Both the position numbers and the translations under genes were made by a program. Below the pieces are notes generated by a model. It was not told the origin of the DNA. It ran no database searches and saw nothing but the letters and a program-made list of their open reading frames with translations. Shown here piece by piece: positions 42,638 to 54,039 of a stretch of 64,000 nt of DNA (position 1 is the stretch's first letter; every line of letters starts with the position of its first letter). Source of the DNA: Astragalus membranaceus (Eukaryota > Streptophyta > Magnoliopsida > Fabales > Fabaceae); assembly GCA_039519185.1 (NCBI GenBank), contig CM076846.1, positions 68,536,614 through 68,600,613 on the forward strand, in the 5' to 3' direction.

Positions 42638-45600
42638 TGCCTTCAACATTGCCAGCAATGATGATGAAGAATTGTCATTCATGACAGCTACTGACCCAGA
42701 ATTACTGTTGTTGAAGGCTGATACAAATTCGACTGAAGAGAAGTCTGTCGAATGGTATCTCGACACAGGATGTTCAAATCACATGTGTTGTCACAAGGAG
42801 TGGTTTGTCGAACTGGAGCAGATAAGCAAAAAGATAAGGTTTGCAGATAACAGTAGAGTTACTGCTGAAGGAGTAGGTACCATAAAGTTCCTGTCGAAAG
42901 ATGGTAAGTGGTGCTACATCCAAGGGGTATTTTATGTACCAACTATGAAGAGCAATCTGCTAAGTATTGGGCAGATGATCGAGAAGAAATTCACCACCGA
43001 AATGGGTGATAACAGTCTCAGCCTGTTTGATTCGACCAAGAAGTTGATCCTGAAGGTGTTAATGCAGAAAAACAGAACCTTCAAGATCAAATTGCAAAGT
43101 AGTCGAAGAACATTGCCTTAAGAGTACTGTCGAAGAGGAGCACTGGAGATGGCACAGGAGATTTGGCCACCTCAACTTCAAGAGCTTGAGTCAACTACAT
43201 GAAAAGAAGATGGTTCATGGGTTGCCTGCAGTAAAAGTACCTGTCGAAGTTTGTGAGAGTTGTTGCAAGTCGAAGCAACCAAGAAACTCGTTTAAATCAG
43301 AAGTACCTAGCAGAGCAGAGAAGAAGCTAGAGGTGATATTTTCTGATGTCTGTGGTCCTTTCGAAGTATGTTCCTTAGGAGGGAATAAGTACTTTGTCAC
43401 CTTCATTGACGAATACACTAGAATGTCCTGGGTGTATTTGATCAAAAGGAAGAGTGAAGTACTAGAAATATTCAAGAAGTTTAAGGTAATGATTGAAAAG
43501 CAGAGTGAGTGTGAAATCAAAACCCTTAGAAGCGATGGAGGTGGTGAGTACAATTCTCATGGATTTGTCGAATTCTGTGAGAAAGAAGGAATTGTGCATG
43601 AAGTCACTGCACCTTACACGCCTCAGCATAATGGTACTGCTGAGAGGAAAAACAGGACCATCCTCAACATGGTAAGAAGTATGTTGAAGGAGAAGAAGCT
43701 ACCTCATAGTTTATGGGGAGAACTTGTAGCCACAACAGTGTACATTCTGAACAAATGTCCCACAAAGAGATTGACTGGAAAGACACCTGAAGAAGCTTGA
43801 GTAGGAAGAAAGCCAAGTGTCAAGCATCTCAGAATAATTGGCTCAGTATGCTATAGACATGTCCCTGAGCAACTAAGAAGCAAGCTGGATGATAGAGCAC
43901 AACAAATTATTCTTGTTGGCTATCATTCGACAGGAGCATACAAACTGTATGATCCTGTGAAGAAGAAAATAGTGAAAAGCAGAGATGTCGTAGTAGATGA
44001 GTCGAAATATTGGAACTGGGAAGAAGGATGTGAGAAACCTACAATGATGGACTTCGACGAAGTCTCTGATCGAGATGATCAGAATGAAGAGGTCAAAACT
44101 GAAGAGCCAGAAGAACCCATTGCTGTCGAACCTTTAAGAAGGTCGCAAAGGGAAAGGCAGAGATCAGTAAGACTAGAAGGATTCGACACTTACCCAGATT
44201 CTGCTATTACAGCAGAGGGAGACCTGACACACTTTGCACTAATGGCAGAAGCAGAACCAGTGAGCCTGGAGCAAACCCTTAGTCACAAGCAGTAGAAGGA
44301 AGCAATGATTGACGAGTTGACGTCAATCGAGAAGAATGATACTTGGAAGCTAGTCGAACTTCCAAAAGAAAAGAAAGCCATAGGGGTGAAGTGGGTCTTC
44401 AAGACCAAAGTCAAGCCAAATGGAGAAATGGCCAAGTACAAGGCCAGGCTAGTAGCCAAAGGGTTCCTGCAGAAACCTGGTTTGGATTTCAATGAGGTCT
44501 TTGCCCCAGTAGCCAGGATCGAAACCATAAGATTGGTAGTAGCATTGGCAAGTCATAGAGGATGGCACCTACATCAACTAGATGTAAAGTCAGCATTTCT
44601 GAATGGACCTCTGGAGGAGGAAGTCTATGTTTGTCAACCACCTGGTTTTGAGTCGAAGGGTAAAGAAGACAAAGTCTACAAGCTGGAGAAGGCCCTGTAT
44701 GGGCTCAAGCAAGCTCCAAGAGCGTGGAACAAGAGAATTGATGGATTTCTCTTGGCTCAGAAGTTCACTAGATGCACTAATGAACATGGAGTATATGTGA
44801 AGAAGAATGGAACTTCGACTCAGTTGTTGTTGTGCCTGTACGTAGATGATCTACTTGTAACTGGCAGCAATGAAGTCGAAGTCGAATCCTTCAAGAAAGT
44901 GATGATGTCAGAATTTGAAATGAGTGATCTGGGACATCTATCATATTTCTTGGGGATGGAGTTTACCAAGACAAGTAAGGGTATACTCCTGCACCAGTCG
45001 AAGTATGCAGTTGATATCCTGAAAAGATTCGACATGAGCAACTGCAAGGAAGTTTCGACACCATCAGACACTAGCAGCAAGCTGTCGAAAGACGACGAAG
45101 GGATTGAAGTAGATGCCACCTTGTTCAAACAGATCGTGGGCTCCCTAAGGTACCTGTGCAACACTCGACCTGACATTATGTTTAGTGTCGGAATGATCAG
45201 CAGATTCATGCAGAAGCCGAAAAGCTCTCACATGGTAGCTGCAAAAAGAGTACTAAGGTATGTAAAGGGAACACAAAGTTATGGTATTCTGTTCCCTAGC
45301 AAGAGTGTGTCGAAGAATGATAATGAAGTGTTTGGCTACACTGACTCCGACTGGAGTGGAGACAAGAGTGATCGAAAAAGCACAAGTGGGTATGTCTTCA
45401 TGCATGTATGGATCGACACCCATCTCTTGGTGCTCGAAAAAGCAAAGTATAGTTGCGTTATCCTCTTGTGAAGCAGAGTATGTGGCTGCTTCCTTTGCAG
45501 CATGTCAAGCATCATGGCTAAGCATGCTACTGGTCGAAATTGGAGTGCACAGGGTCGAAGCAATGAAGTTGTTGATCGACAACAAGTCTGCGATAGATCT

Positions 45601-45811
45601 CGCCAAGAATCCTGTTGCACATGGTAGGTCGAAGCACATAGAGACCAGATATCACTTCCTGCGTGACCAAGTAAACAATGAGAAGCTGAATCTGGAATAT
45701 TGCTGTTCGGAACTTCAAGTAGCTGATGCAATGACCAAGCCATTGCAAAAGGGAAGATTCGAAGAACTGAGAACAATGCTTGGGATGATGTCGCTCAGCA
45801 ATGTGAATTAG
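42570..45811 (+). pseudogene. pol: Copia pol: protease, integrase, RT, RNase H (decayed)
   Basis: The protease has WYLDTGCSNHMC (42754 on). The pre-integrase zinc region contains HRRFGHLNF and CESCCKSKQPR. Integrase has catalytic residues in FSDVCGPF, LRSDGGGEYNS and NGTAERKNRTI. RT has WVFKTKVKPNGE, the conserved QLDVKSAFLNGPLEEEVY and the active-site CLYVDDLLVTG. RNase H carries YTDSDWSGDKSDRKST, LSSCEAEYVA and the C-terminal KHIETRYHFLRDQV, ending at 45811. Visible lesions are frameshifts near 43090 and 45405, TGA at 43798-43800, and TAG at 44293-44295. The last two sit where related proteins usually have tryptophan, so each fits a single G-to-A change. Confidence 0.92.
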
Positions 45812-45818
45812 GAGGGAA
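45808..45818 (+). promoter_or_regulatory. Copia polypurine tract
   Basis: TTAGGAGGGAA overlaps the pol stop region and abuts the 3' LTR start at 45819. Confidence 0.8.
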
Positions 45819-46095
45819 TATTGAGATATGCCTTGTAATTCTATTGCTTGTAATTATAGTAGGTGTAGTTAGGAACCTAGTCGAAATGGGCCAGTCGAAT
45901 GGGCTAATCGAAATCATGGGCTTGGGCCTGTTTTATTGTATATAAATATAGACGTCAGTAGCATGTAATTTTGTAACCTATCTTTATGAAATTCAGTGCA
46001 GCTTTTACCTAATATTATATTGCCCTACTTATTCCTCTTGTCCTTTAGCGCCGCCACTTCCTTTTCTTCTCTCTTTCACGTCTTTATCCCTAACA
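45819..46095 (+). repeat. Copia 3' LTR (277 bp)
   Basis: Same length as the 5' LTR; differences seen are GGGCTAATCG versus GGGCTAGTCG and CCCTAACA versus CCCCAACA. Confidence 0.92.
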
Positions 46096-46100
46096 ATTTT

Positions 46101-48485
46101 AATCTCTTAGATATGTTCAAGGCTTTTCCAAAATATTTCTTTTCTTTAAAAAGTGCCTTTTTTCTTTTCTGTCTTTTTTTCCATGGCTCTTCGGTGTGAA
46201 CAATCTCATGGTAGCTGAAGTAATTTGATATTCAATGAACTCGACTTAGTCATTTCTATCAACATTATTTTCATCAATTTGCCAATAAGCTAACAACCTA
46301 TTTCATTCAAGGGAAATTCTTTAAACTGAGAAGATATTAGTATTTTGAAGAAAATCGTCGTTGTACAGCTAGCCGTTGGAGTGGATAAAGTTATATTAAG
46401 GTTGTATTGTACTTGAGAAAGAGAGGGGGGGGGGGGGGGAGATACTAGCCACTGACATTTCTACAGGCTAGACTTTCCTAGAGAGTATTGAGTCACCGTG
46501 TATCAGATGCTTTGATGATAGCTTATTGATCTTCTTATGTTACTTCTTCCTATTGAATAGATCTAACCAGTCATTTTGTTCTTATTAATTAGTATTGCTT
46601 GAGGAAGTCTGGATCTTCTGTTTTTTGATATCTTAAAATATACTACACACCTGAACAAAAAGTTAACAAAAAAATTAATCTCTTGCTTTGTTATCATCAA
46701 AACATTAAACTCTTGCTTTGTGATCTTGGTCGTGTCAAGCAACCAAACTACCTTAGATTGACTGTGTTATCCTTCATAATTAGAACTAGTCATTTATCAT
46801 GTTGGGTTGAATTTCAGAAGAGCATCTTTAGGAATAGAAATGAGGCATGCATGCATGCATGACATTAGAGGCATGTACTATGGTCCTTAACATAACTTAG
46901 CATCAGCTGAAAGGAATAGAAATGAGGAATAAAAAACAAAAACTGAAAAAAGAAAGAGAGAAAGGAGAGGTCGAGAATGAGAAAGAGAGGAAGAATGAAT
47001 GAGAACTCTAAAAGAAAGGGAAAGAAAAGCTTCAGCTTCTCAATCCCATTAGCCTTCACTTATCCTTCATACCACAACCTTCTACTACATCATCTTGTTT
47101 ACACTCTTTTCAGTTTTCACCCAAAAGACATAAGCAAACAGACCCATAAAAATAGAACACAAACCCATTTCAAAACTGTCATTCACGTGGGAGTTGGAGC
47201 TGAAATCTAAATTGGGGGGCTTGAGTTTAGATAAAGGAAGGTCAGAATCTGTATAAGAAAACAAGATTAGAGGGAATGACATTTAAATTCGTGCAAATAG
47301 AGGTCTCAGAGTGAAGAGGGTTTTGCTGTCTTCTTCACAAACTATATGGGTTTCACTTGGTTCTCCACAAAATTCTGTTTTAGTTGTTTTCTTCATACAG
47401 AGTAAACTTGTTTTTATTGGATGAGTGTGCTCAACCAAGAGGAACTTTGATGCCAAATGAAGTCAATAAGTGTCGCAAAGAAGTAGGCTATAACTTGAAA
47501 CAATATAAATAACTTTACAAGTAGTGTAAGAGATTTGTTAGAATAAATGTTGAGTTGAGATGAGTGACATGTAACAGCCTTCTTAACTAGAGTTTTGAGT
47601 TGAGAAGGTCACTTGAGTCATCCTTCTCAAGACAAGTTAAGAGGTAGAGTTATTTTCACAAATATGTTTTCACTAACCATAGAATTTTCTTGAGTAGTGG
47701 CTATGAAAACCTGTTCTTAATAGACACTCAAGAAGGCAAACTAGGCACATTATGAAATAAGAGAACTTAGGCTTCTCATCAAAAAAGTTTGTTATTCATC
47801 AAAACTACTAAAGAGATTTTGCCTCAACAAATATCTCTCTTTATTTAGTAGGTTACTCAAAAAAAAGCATGTTCAAATAAAATATGCATATGAAGAAAAA
47901 TCTTTTAAACACGTAGTTTTATTGAATATTCTCTCTAGTAAGAGTTGATTAAAACTTTTATGTAAATCTGACATGGTTTTTCTAAACTCTGGCGGTATGA
48001 CAATGGAGCAGGACATGATCGCAGGACATGATCTGATATAGGATTTGCAATATATTTTTATATGTTTTGAAAAAGAGGTAAAAATTATAGGATGATTTCG
48101 TATCACTCAGATACTAACACAAACACATTTTAAATGGCCTAATAGTTTGGCAACAACCTTAATTTAACATAAGGGGGTCTGAAGAGACGTTAAACACTTA
48201 GTTCTCACTAGGTAGTTAGCCAAAATAAGCGACTTTGTCTAAGTTGTTACCTAGAGAGGCCATAATACTTAGAGTGCCTAAAGAGGCCAAGAATAATACT
48301 CATTGAGTCTGGAGGAGATAGCGAATATTATTCTTGTTAAGTCTAGAGAGGTAGAAGCAAATAATACTCTTCATATTGGATTAAGTCCTTAAAGGTTTAA
48401 GGCAAAGTTACTCTTTAATGAGTGGACTAGGCGTAGCAATAGGTCCCGAACTAGGACAAATATAATCAAGAATTCTTCTTCTAAC
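46101..48485. other. Intergenic stretch with no recognised gene
   Basis: This sequence is moderately AT-rich. I see a G15 homopolymer at 46425-46439, a TGCA repeat (ATGCATGCATGCATG) near 46846-46861, and a loosely repeated 'AAGAATAATACTC' phrase near 48285-48380. Short open frames lack any family resemblance. No transposon ends are recognised. Confidence 0.5.
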
Positions 48486-48509
48486 TCTCTCTCTCTCTCT
48501 CTCTCTTCT

Positions 48510-48591
<82 letters not shown>

Positions 48592-48600
48592 CCTCTCTCT
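48486..48600. repeat. (CT)n microsatellite
   Basis: About 110 bp of CT dinucleotides with a C-rich interruption near 48508-48518. Confidence 0.97.
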
Positions 48601-48712
48601 GCTTTACTATTTTCCAATCAATGATAGTCAAATCATCTTAGTCAATGAACTTAACCTTAAGGCGTGTGTAGCATCGGCTATGGTCAAACAAAATCCCGTC
48701 ATCGGTTATATT

Positions 48713-48832
48713 GCATAACCCCCATTTCTTAGGCCCTTTTTGGCTATTCGTCCATTGACACACTTCATTCATTACCGAACAAGTTAGGCCCTTTTTGGCT
48801 ATTCGTTGAATATTACCTAAGAAGGATTATGC
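48713..48832. mobile_element. Possible small foldback element, about 120 bp
   Basis: GCATAACCCCCATTTCTTAGG at the left is an imperfect inverted copy of CCTAAGAAGGATTATGC at the right. The interior holds two direct copies of TTAGGCCCTTTTTGGCTATT. No target duplication was identified. Confidence 0.4.
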
Positions 48833-48851
48833 AAAAAAAAAATGAAAAATT

Positions 48852-49020
48852 CTTAAGTACCCTTGTTAATTAGTTGGGTACTGCACCTGAAAGACAAAAT
48901 GTGATGGTTTTTTTTTTTGACCAAGTGGAAACCTGATGACTTTTTTTTGACCAACTGAAAAATACACTCACAACTGACATGTTGAGTGCAGCACCCAAAT
49001 TTATGTTATGGGTACCTTAG
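48852..49020. mobile_element. MITE-like element with about 34-bp terminal inverted repeats
   Basis: The left arm runs CTTAAGTACCC to TTGGGTACTGCAC. The right arm, inverted, reads CTAAGGTACCC to TTTGGGTGCTGCAC. The total is about 169 bp, with T-rich, TTTTGACCAA-duplicated sequence inside. No coding capacity; the target duplication is unclear. Confidence 0.6.
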
Positions 49021-49036
49021 TTGTCGCCCAAAAAAA

Positions 49037-49039
49037 TAT

Positions 49040-49082
<43 letters not shown>
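49037..49082. repeat. (AT)n microsatellite
   Basis: ATATACACACACATATAT leads into about 35 bp of pure AT dinucleotides. Confidence 0.97.
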
Positions 49083-49090
<8 letters not shown>

Positions 49091-49382
49091 TTATTGACAC
49101 AATTGCAAACCAATATTATTTTTCTTTATGAAACATCCACAAGAGAGACATGAATTCAAATATAGTATGATGATAAGCACATAACCTTTTGGGGCTTTAT
49201 TCTTATAAGTATAACATTCACATGTATCTCGATCTCCCCATACATATTTATTAATTAGTAAATATACTAAAAGAAACAAATAGTATCAGTACCATATACC
49301 TCATATTCAAGGACCAAAGAAAACCAATTATTGTTTCTGGAACGCAACATTGAACACCATCCAAAGCCAACCAACTATGATC
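49083..49382. other. 3' flank of the Kunitz inhibitor gene
   Basis: AT-rich sequence downstream of the inhibitor stop codon on the minus strand. It probably includes its 3' UTR. No other feature was found. Confidence 0.5.
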
Positions 49383-50000
49383 TTATTCTTTTTGGAACAC
49401 AATAGGGAGGGCACCACCATCCAATGCCAACAAAATTTTGCCATTGTCTCGCAGAACACCAACAGTGCCACATGGAAATTTACATGTGGGACAGACATCT
49501 GTAGGACACCATTGAATATTATAAACACCTGTAGTTTGAGTCTGTACAATCCTAAAGAAATTTCCATATGCTCCCACACCATCATCTCTTCCTGTGATAA
49601 TGAACCTCCTTCCGCTTCTTGCATCTTTTTGACCCAACCTCCATTCTGTAGATTGCAGACAGCTTGAGGAAGCTTCAAATGTTATTTTCAAGTCCCTATT
49701 AGCCCTCACATCATCATCATCATCATCATGATGGACAGCAAAAGGGGTGAATCTCACAATCACGCCGTGTGGCAAGTCAGTGTTTTCAAGACCAACGTGT
49801 AAAGGACATGACCCGTTTGTGTTGATCAAAGTGGAACGTCCTCCATTGTCTGTTATAGCTGGCCTTATGAAGTATTCTTCATCCAACTCAACTGGGTCGC
49901 CACTCGTGTCTAGCACAAGTTGTGCTATTGATGTTGTGGCCATGAAAAGCCACACTGCAAGGATGGTGATATTTAGGGATCCACTAATTCTCATTGACAT
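49383..50000 (-). CDS. Kunitz-type (STI family) protease inhibitor-like protein
   Basis: This single-exon host gene encodes 205 residues. The ATG at 50000 (MSMRISGSL) is followed by a hydrophobic signal peptide (ITILAVWLFMATTSIA), so the protein is probably secreted or vacuolar. The mature part opens with VLDTSGDPVELDEEYFIRPA, the Kunitz/STI signature. Cysteines occur in NGSCPLHVG and SSCLQSTEW, and four more in WCPTDVCPTCKFPCG, where classical members have two in this region. A six-aspartate run after AVHH is encoded by a trinucleotide repeat. The loop where trypsin inhibitors carry a basic P1 residue reads about LPHGVIVRF, so trypsin inhibition is not assured. Length and single-exon structure are normal for the family. 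It is the only clear non-transposon gene here. Confidence 0.93.
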   Translation of the reverse strand: MSMRISGSLNITILAVWLFMATTSIAQLVLDTSGDPVELDEEYFIRPAITDNGGRSTLINTNGSCPLHVGLENTDLPHGVIVRFTPFAVHHDDDDDDVRANRDLKITFEASSSCLQSTEWRLGQKDARSGRRFIITGRDDGVGAYGNFFRIVQTQTTGVYNIQWCPTDVCPTCKFPCGTVGVLRDNGKILLALDGGALPIVFQKE

Positions 50001-50090
50001 GGTTATTGTAATTATGTAAGTAAAACAATTGCTTCTGTTTTATGAGAGGATTTTCTAGTAGTGAATTAATTTTGGTGTTTCCAGACGACG

Positions 50091-50098
50091 TATTTATA
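50091..50098 (-). promoter_or_regulatory. Candidate TATA box of the Kunitz inhibitor gene
   Basis: On the minus strand, TATAAATA lies about 91 bp before the ATG, a plausible plant promoter distance with a 60-bp leader. Confidence 0.7.
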
Positions 50099-50100
50099 CA

Positions 50101-51441
50101 ATATTGTATCTTCGCTATAATGTACGATGCTGTGGTTAATGAATAAGTGTCCAACCAAAGAAAGTTTCACATTGTTGGAATCGTCAGAACCAATGAAATT
50201 AAAAAGACAGGGAATGTTAAAATGTGTGTAAATGAATAAAAAATAAAACAATATTCTGTCCGTGCGTAAAATAAAATGCAAGAAACCAAAAAATGGTATC
50301 CGAAAGCTCACGATGAGTTTTCACAATCGCTTTTTGCGAGGCACACTAGGTATCTTTCATTACTGTGGTACAAAAAAAATGCATGAGACCAAAAAATGGT
50401 ATCTCTCATTATTGTGGTACACTTTCACTTCACTTTAGCACAAGATGACAAGATGCATGAAAAAGTCTCAAATACGTAAGAACTATTAAGAAGAGTAGTT
50501 TATTTATTTATTTTGAAAAACATATTATAAACAGTGTTGGGGTTTTTTAAAAAAAAAATTATATTTATTTTGTATTTTTATTGTCGGTTATAGGTGATTT
50601 AGGTGATATATCCTTTAGGAGTGTGACCTCTTATATACTCTTTATTTTATCGTGTTATCTGGTAATATAGAACTTGTCACATTTGAGCTCCCCAACATCT
50701 CCGTCTCCGGTGTGAGTCTCGGCCCATATGGATGCAACCACTTATCAGGGTTTGTCCTGAGATTTTGAGTGACCTAGGCGAACTAATAAAATGGTGCTAT
50801 TATAAATATTTGAAAATCATTCTCCTTGTATTTTTGTTGGAGTTAATAGCTAATTTGGTCTCTCAAATTTCATAAAACTTAAGTTTAGTTCATTACATTA
50901 ACAATATTCCTAACCATGACATTTTCAAATCTTATTTGGTTTAGTCACCTCAAATTCTCAATGTTAATTTGATACATAACTTTTACAACTTATTATCAAC
51001 TAAGTCCATGATGCCCATTTATTAAAGTTTGTGACTAAATTGATATTAATTAAGTTGTAAAAGTTAGAGCACAAACGTGGTGTAGACTCATTAGGAATAT
51101 TATCAGGACAAAACTTAGGTACGGTTCCATAGGTGTGATTGGTGTTGTATTACAATCGCACCAAGACACGTGGATTAGGTGTAACAAAAAAATAAAAGAT
51201 AATGAATAATATTAATAACAAATCCATGTGTCATTGTGGCTCCGTTTGACTGGCAAACAGGTAAGTACTGGACTGGCCAGAACAATACTGGACCGGACAG
51301 TACTAGACAACATCTATTTGGTGAACAATGAACTGCACAAATAAAAATTACTATAATTCCCGTTATAATGTTTAAAATGAGTTATATAACGTGTATTAAA
51401 ATATAATTAAAAAACAATAATGATAAGTGTGCGAGGGAGAA

Positions 51442-51444
<3 letters not shown>
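50101..51444. other. Intergenic stretch upstream of the Kunitz gene
   Basis: This contains a near-duplicate phrase GGTATCTTTCATTACTGTGG / GGTATCTCTCATTATTGTGG at about 50350 and 50398. Two copies of an ATGCAAGAAACCAAAAAATGG-like phrase occur at about 50275 and 50380, related to one near 30915. The rest is AT-rich with no recognised gene. Confidence 0.5.

Positions 51445-51484
<40 letters not shown>
51445..51484. repeat. (GA)n microsatellite
   Basis: About 40 bp of GA dinucleotides, with scattered GAGAGA continuing to 51570. Confidence 0.95.
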
Positions 51485-51487
<3 letters not shown>

Positions 51488-51582
51488 GTGAGAGATATCA
51501 TTAGAAGATATAAGAGAGGGTATAGGAGAGAGGTAGATAGAGGGAGAGAGAAAGAGAGCAATGAGGGAAAGAGATCATGATA

Positions 51583-54000
51583 TTTTTTTTGAAAGGGGGA
51601 AATACTTGCATTAAAAAGGAAAATGTCATTACATTTGAAAGTAAAGTTACAGCGTGGAATTAAAGAGCATAATTGCTCAGGACAGGACCATACTTGGTCA
51701 CCACAAGTCTTTGACAGTCCCCCCAAGTTGTGAGCATCAGTGCTAATGAGTTGGTCAGCTTGTATTTGGGTATTCTTTCTAGTGCTTGCTCTATTATACT
51801 CTGTAATAAAATCCAAGACTGAGAAACCAATTTGTTGGGGATTTGGCTTCTCATTTTTGAAAACAAATTGGTTTCTAGCATACCATACTTTCCAGATTAT
51901 CACACAAAAAATTTGGGAAGCGATTGGATTAGAACTGGCCAGCCATTGCTGCAGCCAGGAGTACAGATTGGTGTTGGGTGGGATATGTATGCCTAGGGGT
52001 GATGCAAACAGAGCTAATTTTGTAATTGGGCAGTGCAAAATCATGTGGTCAGTGTTTTCAACTGCCAAATTTCATAAGGGGCAAATAGTATCAAGAAGAA
52101 TACCTTTCTTACTTATGTTGCTTCTTGTTGGCAGAATGTTTTTGGCAAGTCTCCACAGGTAATCCTTTACTTTGTTGGGAAGATTTACTTTCCAGATCAG
52201 GCGCCACAGCCTCCCTTGATCAGGGTTGGAGGCACTAGGTTGATGTTTGTTCTTTGCTGCACCAGTGGCATGATATGCAGATCGCACTGAGTACTCACCA
52301 TCCTTCTCCCAATGCCAAATAATCTTGTCCTCAGGCAGTCTCACAGATAGAGGTATGTTTAGGATCTATTTTACTTCATGGTTCGTGAAAGTATTGAAGA
52401 CAATATCTCTCCTCCACTGCTTTGTGTTCTCATCAATCAGATCACTCACACACACAGGCTCCTCCAAATTTCTCCTAGGACTCAGCACTTTGAAATTGGA
52501 TTACTCTGGCAGCCAATTATCCCCCCAAATGTTAACCCTCCTTCCATTTCCAATCTTCCACCTAGTTCCTTGGTTGATGATCTCTTTAGCACGGAGAATA
52601 TACTCCTCCAAGCATAGCTTGGTTGGTATCCAGGTTTTGCCTCCAGGAAAGAGCTTCTCGGGTAATACCTGCTCTTAAAAATCTTCTCAGTTAGAGCTCC
52701 TTCATTGGACAAAAGCCTCCAGCAGTGCTTGCCTAAGAGGGCCATGTTGAAATCACTGAAACCACGAAATCCCATGCCCCCATTTTGCTTAGCTTTAGCC
52801 ATCTTTTCCCAACTCATCCAGTGGATCTTCTTCTCAGAATCAGTTGATCCCCACCAAAACTTTGCAATCATAGCTTCAATGTCATGGCGAGTAGCCTCAG
52901 GAAATTTATAACAACTCATTATATAGTTTGGAATGTCCTGAGCAATAGCCTTGATGAGTGTTTCTTTTCCAGCTATTGAGAGAGCTTTCTCCTTCAATTC
53001 CTTAAGCTTTTTCCATATCCTGTCAGTCAGAAATGAGAATACAGCCTTCTTTGATCTCCCAAAAGTGACTGGAAGGCCCAGATACTTGGTGTGAGAATCC
53101 ACAGTCGTTACACCCATCCTGTTACAGATAATATGTTTATCTCTATCTGGCACATTTTGACTGAATGATGATTCTGACTTCTCCATGTTTACCACCTGGC
53201 CTAATGCTCTCTGATAGGTAGCCAGGATATTGAGGATTGTTTCTGCCTCATTGGTGTTTGCCATAGTGAATACGAGGCTGTCATCAGCAAAGAAGAGGTA
53301 TGATATTTGAGGAGCACCCCTTGCAATTTTAAGACAATGAATATTCCCATTCCTGACCTCCTGGTGAATAAGTCCAGACAGAACATCCGCACATAGGATG
53401 AAGAGGTAGGGTGACAGTGGATCACCCTGCCTGAGACCCCTTTCAGGAGAGAAGCTTTTGCTTGGTTGTCCATTTAAGAGAATTTGGTTAGTTACTGAAG
53501 AAATAATTATCATAATCAACTGGATCATATGCTCAGGGTATCCCATAGACCTTAGAACATTATCCACAAAACTCCATTCAATCCTATCGTATGCTTTGGA
53601 CATATCAAGCTTCAGAGCCATCACCCATTTTTTCCCTTTCTTCTTTTTCTTAAGCCAGTGGAAGCACTCCATTGTAATTAGGGCATTGTCTATAATGAGT
53701 CCACTTTGAACGAAGGCACTCTATTCTTCATCAATCACATATGGGAAGGTGTGCTTGACTTATTGGCCGGAAACCCTTGGGAGAGATGGGATTTTTGCAC
53801 ATGGGTATAAGAAATATGAAAGTTCTATTTATATCATCCGAGGGTCTAGCATTGTTGAGAATGTCAAGAGCCAAATTTGTTACATCCCTACCTACCACAT
53901 GCCAGTATTTTTGGTAGGAGAGAGCTGGGAGACCATCAGTGGAAGGAGAGAGGGAGAAGAGCAAAGCTTTGAGAAGAAAAGTGGAACCCTTCCTTTGACA
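51583..54000 (-). pseudogene. 5'-truncated LINE (non-LTR retrotransposon) reverse transcriptase
   Basis: On the minus strand this is the 3' part of a plant L1-type LINE. RT begins in mid-domain near DGLPALSYQKYW and NRTFIFLIPMCKNPISPKGF. It continues with ALKLDMSKAYDRIEW, RGLRQGDPLSPYLFILCAD and the active-site YLFFADDSLVF. A GIW-like region (KFWWGSTDSEKKIHWMSWE) is followed by zf-RVT (WHWEKDGEYSVRSAYH, WKVNLPNKVKDYLWRLAKNILPT, then ENTDHMILHCP). It ends at an A8 tail at 51583-51590. Frame breaks near 53730, 52560 and 52350, and a further break near 52070, make it a dead copy. No LINE ORF1 or endonuclease is present, consistent with 5' truncation. The 5' border at about 54000 is approximate. 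Confidence 0.9.
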
Positions 54001-54039
54001 TTCCTTTCTCACACTTAAAACCTTCTTCAAAGCTCTTCA

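Larger units (their letters stand above)
41254..46095 (+). mobile_element. Ty1/copia LTR retrotransposon with TA...CA termini
   Basis: It has 277-bp LTRs, an initiator tRNA-Met-type primer site, Gag, protease, integrase, RT and RNase H in Ty1/copia order. The duplication ATTTT lies at 41249-41253 and 46096-46100. With that duplication the LTRs begin TATTGAGATATG and end in CAACA or TAACA. The LTR pair differs at two positions by eye. The overall protein style resembles the Tnt1/Tork group, which is a tentative placement. Confidence 0.92.

Noticed and set aside
46977..47210. 77-codon frame upstream of intergenic AT-rich sequence
   Set aside because: It has no recognised domain and a low-complexity start, and lies in a stretch without splice or promoter support.
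48389..48631. Arg-Glu repeat ORFs at the CT microsatellite
   Set aside because: They are a translation of a dinucleotide repeat.
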